Source: Minisyncoccota bacterium (lineage in GTDB: Bacteria > Patescibacteriota > Minisyncoccia > UBA6257 > HR35). Taken from it: a stretch of DNA of 5,157 nt. The position numbers and the translations under genes are program-made. The notes beneath the pieces are model-generated. The model ran no database searches, had not been told where the DNA came from, and worked only from the letters and a program-made list of their open reading frames with translations. Positions 1 through 5,157 of this stretch are shown here, one piece after another; the stretch's first letter is position 1, and the number at the start of each line of letters is the position of its first letter. The stretch spans positions 1 through 5,157 of the forward strand of contig JAPYXA010000040.1 of assembly GCA_028276075.1 (NCBI GenBank), read 5' to 3'.

Positions 1-1524
1 TCCCTCACCTTCCGATTCTGCCCAAATCTTACCTTTATGCGCTTCGACAATATATTTAGCGATGTACAGCCCTAAGCCAGTCCCGCGGATTTCTTTTTTA
101 ATCGATGGATCTCTAACAAACTGACCAAATAATTTAGTTTGAAGTTCTTTTGACATACCCAAACCTGAATCACTAACGCAAATAACTGCGCTGTTTTGTT
201 TTTTATCAACACTTATTTTTACGAAACCAACATTTGTATATTTAATAGCATTATCAATAAGATTTTGAATAACTTGCGAAAACCTTATTTTATCAACCTC
301 AACATAACCTTCAACCAAAGAATTCTCAAATATTAACTTTAAATTCTTTTTTTCAGCTAATAACCTGGCATTTTCTGCTATTTTTCTTACAAAAGAAACT
401 ATTTCAACTTCCTCAAATTCCATTTCCATCTTGCCTTCTTCAATCTTTCTATAATCCATAAATTCATCAATCAAAACTAGTAAATTATCAACACTTTCTT
501 TAATTTTTCTAGCAAAATCTTTAGCTTGCTCAGGCACATTTTCAATACCATCAACAATCAATTCTGCATACCCTTTTACCACTGCCATTGGCGCCTTTAC
601 CTGATGCGATGCGAAAGAAAGAAATTCGGATTTAAGTTTATTAAGTTCTTCAAGTTTTTCTCGATATTCAATCTCTTTTCTTATAGATCTTATAGTAATC
701 ACGCCAAATATTAGAATTAAAATAAGAATCAATAATCTTAAAATTATTTCTATAAAACTTACTGCTGATAACATTTGAATAGTGGATAATACAAGAAGAA
801 TCAAAATAAATAAATCTGTAAGTATGACTCTTATACCTAAAAATCTATATCTAAAAATAGCAAGTGCAGTAAACAAAATAAAAGGAAAAGAATATAACGC
901 TGCCAAATTAGTGTATTTCGTATTATTATTAAAATTAGGCAAAACAAAATTAAAGTATATATGTAAACCAAAAGTGATAAAAGCTCCTAAAAAAATTAAG
1001 ATATATTGAAATCTTAATAATTTATCTTTAGTTTGATAAATTTTTTGAATAAAACCAACAAAAAAACTTAAGAGAAAAAATGTAACTGTTATCCCAAAAA
1101 AGGCAATACCGAAATTAGTTTTTACTTCTTCAATTGTTCCATCGGGCTTAAAAGATATTATTCTTTCAAAAACCAAAGGAGTTAAGGTTAAAATACTTAC
1201 AAAAACAACCCAAGGAACTAAAAAGAATTTAAAAAATTTAGAATAAAAAACAGATTCCCTAGGAAAAACATAATATAGATAAAACATGGAAAAAGCGTGC
1301 CAAATAGCAAAAAACATGTGTATTCTTAAAAACCATAGTGCTAAATTATTTAAACCAGGTTGGTGATATAAAAAATTAAAAATTCCGAATAAAATAGTTG
1401 ATAAAGCTACAAATAAGAAAGCTTTATTAGTTACACTTTTAGTATTATTAGAATAGACAATAAAACCTAAAATGGCAATTCCCGTGATTGATATTCCTAA
1501 TAAAATAAAAATAGGTAATATCAT
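1..1524 (-). CDS. Membrane sensor histidine kinase, C-terminus cut by window edge
   Basis: The frame is open for 508 codons from ATG at 1524 to base 1 without a stop, so the last residues lie outside. An in-frame TAA at 1542-1540 limits upstream extension, making ATG 1524 the likely start. Residues 1-278 carry about eight or nine hydrophobic segments (roughly 4-24, 33-53, 61-87, 97-119, 138-160, 171-192, 207-224, 235-254, 260-278), like the N-terminal 7TM-type sensor regions of some kinases. A charged helix (279-300) leads into the HisKA domain, with H-box SFASHQVKAPM and phospho-acceptor His307. The HATPase domain follows: N-box QNLIDNAIKY (Asn425), G1 DSGLGM (452-457), F-box LFGQF (465-469) and G2 GTGLGLYIAK (481-490). 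All residues needed for autophosphorylation are present. It should sit in the inner membrane and phosphorylate a response regulator, none of which is visible. The H-box is unusual in having QVKAPM where ELRTPL or QLRTPL is common. The ligand is unknown. Confidence 0.95.
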   Translation of the reverse strand, partial: MILPIFILLGISITGIAILGFIVYSNNTKSVTNKAFLFVALSTILFGIFNFLYHQPGLNNLALWFLRIHMFFAIWHAFSMFYLYYVFPRESVFYSKFFKFFLVPWVVFVSILTLTPLVFERIISFKPDGTIEEVKTNFGIAFFGITVTFFLLSFFVGFIQKIYQTKDKLLRFQYILIFLGAFITFGLHIYFNFVLPNFNNNTKYTNLAALYSFPFILFTALAIFRYRFLGIRVILTDLFILILLVLSTIQMLSAVSFIEIILRLLILILILIFGVITIRSIRKEIEYREKLEELNKLKSEFLSFASHQVKAPMAVVKGYAELIVDGIENVPEQAKDFARKIKESVDNLLVLIDEFMDYRKIEEGKMEMEFEEVEIVSFVRKIAENARLLAEKKNLKLIFENSLVEGYVEVDKIRFSQVIQNLIDNAIKYTNVGFVKISVDKKQNSAVICVSDSGLGMSKELQTKLFGQFVRDPSIKKEIRGTGLGLYIAKYIVEAHKGKIWAESEGEG

Positions 1525-1531
1525 TTTTTGA
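1519..1531 (-). promoter_or_regulatory. SD-less A-rich start context of the kinase gene
   Basis: The same minus-strand 13-mer TCAAAAAATGATA surrounds the kinase ATG (1524-1522). The upstream bases (TTTGATTA) contain no purine-rich ribosome binding site. Unlike the nitroreductase start, this one is not inside another supported gene, so the shared context cannot be explained by overlap coding constraints alone. It may be a preferred initiation context in this genome, or a coincidence favoured by low complexity. Confidence 0.35.
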
Positions 1532-1647
1532 TAATCAAATTAATTTTAAATTAAAAAGTTTAAAAAAACAATTTCAAATCCTTTTTGTTTGGTAAAAATA
1601 ATTTCTTGAGGCTCTGGGATTATTTTTTTAAAAAATATTTTTTGCAT
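1525..1647. other. 123-base AT-rich gap between nitroreductase and kinase genes
   Basis: The gap is almost entirely A/T. It holds a perfect 14-base A/T palindrome at 1630-1643 (six A, TA, six T), but no GC-rich stem followed by a T-run, so I see no intrinsic terminator for the nitroreductase unit. A TTGAAA hexamer is readable on the minus strand upstream of the kinase, but no convincing -10 box sits at normal spacing, so I do not call a promoter. The kinase may be transcribed by read-through from the upstream cassette or from a weak promoter that cannot be picked out against this composition. Confidence 0.6.
1546..1647 (-). CDS. Possible 33-aa small ORF directly after nitroreductase stop
   Basis: An ATG begins on the base immediately after the nitroreductase TAA (sequence TAAATG) and runs 33 codons to TAA at 1548-1546, ending 21 bases before the kinase ATG. 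The predicted peptide begins MQKIFFKKIIPEPQE and ends in a hydrophobic FEIVFLNFLI stretch. It is in the same frame as the nitroreductase, so it is equally well described as an in-frame readthrough tail or the remnant of a longer C-terminus. There is no separate ribosome binding site; expression would rely on ribosomes terminating at the preceding stop. I recognise no family. In DNA this rich in TAA, 33 open codons is mildly notable but may be chance. Confidence 0.25.
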   Translation of the reverse strand: MQKIFFKKIIPEPQEIIFTKQKGFEIVFLNFLI

Positions 1648-2712
1648 TTAAATAAATTGAATATCTGGTTCGGTTTTAAAAGATTTTGCTGAAGGTGGTT
1701 CGGAATAACCTAATCTAAATGTTAGTGCTATTATTGAATCTTCACTTTCGAAAATTCCTTCTAATTTTTTGTAAGTAGTATTGATTATTTCTTTCTCTTT
1801 TTCATTAAAAATATCTAAATTACCGAAATTTACACCTTGCCATAAAAACGGAATACCAGTTATCAGATGAAAACCTAAATTTAATTTTGTTGCTCTTAAC
1901 CAAATATTTTCCAATAATTTACCTGCGTATATAAAATCTGTATCATTATCTTTTACCAAAATGGCTCCGTAAAGTCCACAAGAAGAGTAAGTTTTTGCTG
2001 TGTCTTTATAAATAGCCTTCAACATTCCTAATTTTCTAAACAAATTTATAAAAAATCTTTTCTTTAATAACTTCATAAATTTTTCAGCTTGAGGTTTTAG
2101 TTCCATTGTTTTTATATAGAGACCTCTACCTTCTCTTATCTTTTCTTCTTTTTCATCCCAAATTATTTCTTTAACAAACAATTTATATAATTCTTCGTTA
2201 CTTAAATTTAAATAAACATCGCAGGCTAAATTTTTGGCTATTTCTAAGATTTCTTTTTCTCCCTCAATAGTTTTTAAAATTAAATTAGAATAATTTTGGA
2301 CCTCTTTAAACAAAAATTCTTTTTCCTCAAGTTTTAAATTTTGATTTGAAAATTTTTTTCTATTTGATGATCTTTTATAAATAACTTCGTATAGATTATC
2401 TTCATCTTTAATACCTAATTTTTCTAAGATAATTTCAAAAGTAAGATTAGGATTCTCTTTATAAGGAAAAATTTTATACTTCAATTTGATACCTAAATTT
2501 TTAGCAGCAATTTCTATATTCTCTAATAAAGCACCGTGTGCTATCCAGGTACCTCTGTTTTTAAAATTCAAAATAGGGTGATCTTTTTCTGGTAAAGCTA
2601 TAACCTTGATTATATTATCTTTAACAATAAATTTCCAAGGCTGAGAATTGCTTCCTGAAGGAGCTTGGACTCCTGCTTTTATTATTTGATAAATTTCTTC
2701 TTTATTTATCAT
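1648..2712 (-). CDS. Two-domain nitroreductase-family flavoprotein (Acg/Rv1355c C-terminal type)
   Basis: This 354-residue protein is predicted to be a soluble FMN-dependent oxidoreductase. The N-terminal motif AGVQAPSGSNSQPWKF (13-28) is the classic FMN-phosphate/ribityl contact segment of nitroreductases. A second block, KRSSNRKKF (113-121), matches the R-R-T-N/D-R-R-x-F signature of the Acg-like two-domain subgroup. The C-terminal half has GKLLENIWLRATKLNLGFHLITG (the helix and strand flanking the flavin, about 264-286, shown in part) and ends with the family-typical LTFRLGYSEPPSAKS (330-344). At 354 residues it is longer than the roughly 200-residue homodimeric nitroreductases, consistent with two half-domains in one chain. 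Gene start: ATG at 2712 lies 11 bases inside the ThiF-like gene, and the flavin motif begins only 13 residues in, so nothing is missing. Stop is TAA at 1650-1648. The substrate is unknown; the neighbours suggest it oxidises or reduces an ATP-activated intermediate or its product (inference). Confidence 0.88.
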   Translation of the reverse strand: MINKEEIYQIIKAGVQAPSGSNSQPWKFIVKDNIIKVIALPEKDHPILNFKNRGTWIAHGALLENIEIAAKNLGIKLKYKIFPYKENPNLTFEIILEKLGIKDEDNLYEVIYKRSSNRKKFSNQNLKLEEKEFLFKEVQNYSNLILKTIEGEKEILEIAKNLACDVYLNLSNEELYKLFVKEIIWDEKEEKIREGRGLYIKTMELKPQAEKFMKLLKKRFFINLFRKLGMLKAIYKDTAKTYSSCGLYGAILVKDNDTDFIYAGKLLENIWLRATKLNLGFHLITGIPFLWQGVNFGNLDIFNEKEKEIINTTYKKLEGIFESEDSIIALTFRLGYSEPPSAKSFKTEPDIQFI

Positions 2713-3829
2713 TTTTTGAAAATTGTTTTAATAAAATTTTAACTTCTTCTTTATTATATTTAATGCCAAAAAATTTCTCTATATTTATTAAAACTCTGCA
2801 ACTTTTGATCTCCTTATTTTTTAAAATTATCTCTTTAGCTAAATAAGCAGCAACAGCACCACACAAAGTAGCCGCATTTCCTAACTGCGGCCAGGAATAA
2901 ATTGTTTTCCCCACTTCTAATAAAGATTTTAACATTCTTGGGGTAGCAAATTTTTCCCCGGCTATCTTCGATGTAAGCTTTACTAAATATTGAGGTGGTA
3001 TATTTTTAAAATTTTCAGAGGTTAAATTTCCTAAGAGGCCATACAAAATAGGACGGTTTGGCTCAAGATCAAAACGTTCTACATCAATTAAAATATTATT
3101 ATCATGATCCGTTGCCATAATAACAGGAATTTTATATTTTTTTGCTAATTCTCTTATTTTTATTTTTAAATAAAGATTGTCCATCTCTTCTATTAAAATA
3201 TCTATTTTAGGTTTTATTAAAAATTCATCAATATTTTTTTCAGTAATACCTTCCCTGTATATTTTTAAATCTGCGTAAGGATTAATTCCATAAATTTGTT
3301 TAGCACAATATACAGCTTTATTTTCTCCTATAGACTCTAAGGGGTATCTTATTCTATTTAAATTAGATAAAGAAATAACATCGTTGTCTGCTAATTTCAT
3401 ATACTTTGCTCCTCCCATCATTGAAATAGTTAAAGCTATATGACTTCCTACACTTAATCCAGCAATACCTATCTTTGACTTATAAAATTTAATCTGTTCC
3501 TCTTTAGTAATTAAATAAACATTCCTGGCAGTTCTAGTTTCACATAATAATTTTTCATCTAAACAATGGATAACTTTTTTATTCCAAGGAAAATATACCC
3601 ATTTACCACTCTCTTTTAATGATTTATTTTTTAAAAATTTCTTTAAAAAAATTTCAAAATCGTCTTTATAATCTTTAATAAATTTATATTTAGGATTTTT
3701 GATTAAAAAATAATCTTCTAATTGTTGTTTATAAGAATCAATTATGGTTGTAGGTTTATATAGTTTCTTTATTTTTCTAACATCAACTTTCTTAGCATCT
3801 AAAATTATGGGTTTGATTTTATTGTCCAT
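2702..3829 (-). CDS. ThiF/E1-like adenylyltransferase with Rv1355c-like N-terminal region
   Basis: This 375-residue cytosolic protein has a ThiF/MoeB/E1-type Rossmann core. The nucleotide loop is GIAGLSVGS (121-129). The strand-2 acidic and arginine motif is ADNDVISLSNLNR (147-159), the conserved lysine is Lys171 in GENKA, and the metal/ATP aspartate region is EEMDN (Asp217). The enzyme should activate a carboxylate as acyl-adenylate. Residues 1-118 form a separate N-terminal region containing GKWVYFPWNKKVIHCLDE (75-92) and TARNVYLITKEEQ (100-112), a pattern I recall from Rv1355c-type proteins, where ThiF is followed by a fused nitroreductase domain; here that domain is the next gene. No CxxC zinc pairs occur (cysteines at 89, 96, 175, 323 and 344 are scattered), unlike MoeB and many E1 proteins, and no obvious transfer cysteine stands out. 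Start ATG 3829 overlaps the upstream gene by 25 bases and lacks a Shine-Dalgarno, suggesting translational coupling. The substrate could be a small molecule or a peptide C-terminus. No ThiS/ubiquitin-like partner is visible. Confidence 0.88.
   Translation of the reverse strand: MDNKIKPIILDAKKVDVRKIKKLYKPTTIIDSYKQQLEDYFLIKNPKYKFIKDYKDDFEIFLKKFLKNKSLKESGKWVYFPWNKKVIHCLDEKLLCETRTARNVYLITKEEQIKFYKSKIGIAGLSVGSHIALTISMMGGAKYMKLADNDVISLSNLNRIRYPLESIGENKAVYCAKQIYGINPYADLKIYREGITEKNIDEFLIKPKIDILIEEMDNLYLKIKIRELAKKYKIPVIMATDHDNNILIDVERFDLEPNRPILYGLLGNLTSENFKNIPPQYLVKLTSKIAGEKFATPRMLKSLLEVGKTIYSWPQLGNAATLCGAVAAYLAKEIILKNKEIKSCRVLINIEKFFGIKYNKEEVKILLKQFSKNDK
2707..2719 (-). promoter_or_regulatory. SD-less A-rich start context of the nitroreductase gene
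   Basis: The minus-strand 13-mer TCAAAAAATGATA contains the nitroreductase ATG (2712-2710). It is repeated exactly at the kinase start. No GGAGG-like sequence lies upstream; six consecutive A (counting the A of ATG) sit at the initiation site, inside the last codons of the ThiF-like gene. Initiation probably depends on coupling to the upstream gene or on an A-rich unstructured leader. Confidence 0.4.
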
Positions 3830-5157
3830 TTTTGTTTGATACCGGGTTTAAAATAAGTTGGATCTTCATAGGGATGCAGCATAACTTCTGGTTCGAGTTG
3901 TTTTTTGTACTTTTCAGAAGCTGTGGAGTATAAATGGTTATATTCTGTTGAATTTTTTAAAAGAGAATTTATAATTTCTTTCTTGGCTAAATCTTCAATT
4001 TTTTTATTAGATTTTATGTTATTTTTAAGTTCTATATGAACTACTAACTTTTGATTCATTTTTTTATCATACTCAACTAACATCGAAAATTTTCCAGTAA
4101 GATATTTTTGTAAAGCTTTTTTTATTAAAGCATTTTTGATATATTCGGGGTAGATTAAAATTCCAACCAAAGAAACTGCAAAATCTGATCTTTCATAAAC
4201 ATACACAAAGGGCAGTCTTAATATCTTATCTTTGATTTTCCATTTCTCAGCTTCTTCAAAAATATCTACTCCTACTGATTTTAATTTTTTAATCATTTCA
4301 TCAAATTTAATCACCCCTCCCCTGTCTGTAAAACTATATCTAATCAAAGGAATAGATTCTCCATAACCACTAGCAATTATATTTCCTTCTTTTTCTTCAA
4401 AATAAACAATATAAGGATGATATTGGACTAAAGTAGGAATTCTATTTGCTTCAGGAAAAATTGCTTTAAAAACTTTATCTTTTTCCACAGCGATTCTTCT
4501 TATTAAATTAGCAAAAGCGGTCTCGTGCGCCATTGTTCCTAACTCAACAGTCCCATAAATGTTAATATTATCATTAACAATATTTTCAAGTCTATAAGTT
4601 TTTGCAATATAATTTCTAAATTCCTCAGAAAAACCTTCTGCAGCGTTTAATATTCTTAATTTAATTTTTTTAAAATCAATGTTGTAATTTTGGGCCTCGT
4701 CTCCTAAGTCTTTTATAAATGGTGGATATCCAACTAATATTAATTGATCGTAAAATTGATGCAATTTTTTAATTGTTTTCAAAATTAACTCTTTATTAGT
4801 ACCTACCGGAGCTGTGGTTATTTTATATTTACCACTAAGATTATAGTAAATATAATAATTGTGCAAACCTCCTATCCATATTCCTAAACCAAACCCTAAA
4901 ACAATTAAAGTATCCAATTTTTCAATATCCCATTGATTTAGAAATGCTAATTCTAATACATATAACCCTTGTTCATCTAAATTTTCTCCCCGAATAAAAT
5001 AAAAGGGCTCACCAGTGGAACCCGAAGTAGCAGAAATTGTCTTAAGATTTAAATTTTTATTTGGATAAAGTTCTTGATATGGATATTGACGAAGATATGA
5101 GTTTTTATCTATAATAGGAAGTTTTTCTAAGTCTTTAAAACCATCAATTTTTTTATA
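3805..5157 (-). CDS. Phenylacetate-CoA ligase/CapK-like adenylate-forming enzyme, N-terminus missing
   Basis: The frame is open from the window edge to TAA at 3807-3805, giving 450 visible residues; the true start lies beyond 5157. In visible numbering, FKDLEKLPIIDKNSYL (7-22) precedes the A3 phosphate-binding loop ATSGSTGEPF (43-52), as in PaaK-like enzymes. Further ANL-type blocks are GFGLGIWIGG (88-97), the A5-like YGTVELG (201-207), the A7-like RYSFTDRGG (273-281, with Asp278) and the A8-like hinge ERSDFAVSLVGILIYP (322-337). The tail ends with a HPYEDPTYFKPGIKQKW block (428-444), which I associate with CapK/PaaK-like relatives. The expected reaction is ATP-dependent carboxylate adenylation, perhaps followed by thioester or amide formation; the acceptor is unknown. 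The TTG at 4917 is an internal Leu codon, not the start, because the A3 loop lies upstream of it. The gene overlaps the ThiF-like gene by 25 bases. Total length would be near the 430-500 residues usual for this group, so only a little N-terminus should be missing. Confidence 0.88.
   Translation of the reverse strand, partial: YKKIDGFKDLEKLPIIDKNSYLRQYPYQELYPNKNLNLKTISATSGSTGEPFYFIRGENLDEQGLYVLELAFLNQWDIEKLDTLIVLGFGLGIWIGGLHNYYIYYNLSGKYKITTAPVGTNKELILKTIKKLHQFYDQLILVGYPPFIKDLGDEAQNYNIDFKKIKLRILNAAEGFSEEFRNYIAKTYRLENIVNDNINIYGTVELGTMAHETAFANLIRRIAVEKDKVFKAIFPEANRIPTLVQYHPYIVYFEEKEGNIIASGYGESIPLIRYSFTDRGGVIKFDEMIKKLKSVGVDIFEEAEKWKIKDKILRLPFVYVYERSDFAVSLVGILIYPEYIKNALIKKALQKYLTGKFSMLVEYDKKMNQKLVVHIELKNNIKSNKKIEDLAKKEIINSLLKNSTEYNHLYSTASEKYKKQLEPEVMLHPYEDPTYFKPGIKQKWTIKSNP

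Noticed and set aside
526..714. 62-codon plus-strand open frame
   Set aside because: It lies entirely antisense to the HisKA region of the kinase, which has strong conserved motifs, and its translation shows no recognisable domain.
782..1009. 75-codon plus-strand open frame
   Set aside because: It is antisense to the kinase membrane segments; its Lys/Ile-rich composition is what an antisense frame of AT-rich DNA would give.
1623..1643. A/T palindrome as a terminator
   Set aside because: The stem would be only A-T pairs, with no loop or GC clamp; it is better explained by low-complexity composition.
1525..1647. Promoter for the kinase (TTGAAA hexamer)
   Set aside because: No acceptable -10 element lies 16-18 bases downstream, and in DNA this AT-rich partial matches are expected by chance.
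4915..4917. TTG as start of the ligase gene
   Set aside because: The frame is open another 80 codons to the window edge and includes the TSGSTGEP phosphate loop required by the family, so this TTG encodes an internal Leu.
1..5157. TGA-to-Gly recoding as in some CPR lineages (Gracilibacteria/Absconditabacteria)
   Set aside because: All four large genes read through without in-frame TGA and use normal GGN glycine codons; their visible stops are TAA.
1..5157. CRISPR array, tRNA/rRNA or insertion sequence
   Set aside because: I saw no regularly spaced repeats, no tRNA-like or rRNA segments and no transposase motifs or terminal inverted repeats; coding sequence occupies nearly the whole window.

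Overview
This is a very AT-rich window in which every supported gene lies on the minus strand, so transcription runs from position 5157 towards position 1. The bases read with the standard stop set (all visible stops are TAA, Trp is TGG, and there is no in-frame TGA). Starts have poor or no Shine-Dalgarno sequences and A-rich leaders. The histidine kinase H-box region reads FLSFASHQ, a phrasing I associate with Patescibacteria (CPR; Parcubacteria/Microgenomates-type) kinases. A Patescibacteria-like bacterium is therefore my best guess; this rests on recall and style, not on a marker gene.

Layout in the direction of transcription: (1) 5157-3805, an adenylate-forming enzyme of the phenylacetate-CoA ligase/CapK-like branch, open at the window edge so its N-terminus is missing. 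(2) 3829-2702, a ThiF/E1-like adenylyltransferase, starting 25 bases inside gene 1. (3) 2712-1648, a two-domain nitroreductase-fold flavoprotein resembling the Acg family, starting 11 bases inside gene 2. (4) A 123-base gap holding an uncertain 33-codon ORF directly after, and in frame with, the nitroreductase stop. (5) 1524-1, a multi-pass membrane sensor histidine kinase cut off at its extreme C-terminus by the window edge.

The three overlapping genes look like one translationally coupled unit: two different ATP-dependent carboxylate-activating folds plus a flavin oxidoreductase. The ThiF-like and nitroreductase proteins together match, as two adjacent genes, the domain order known from the fused mycobacterial Rv1355c-type proteins (N-terminal region, ThiF, nitroreductase). 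That supports a physical or pathway partnership. I infer an uncharacterised small-molecule or peptide-modification pathway; neither substrate nor product can be read from the sequence. The kinase follows on the same strand with no recognisable terminator between, so co-transcription is possible, but a functional link is not shown.
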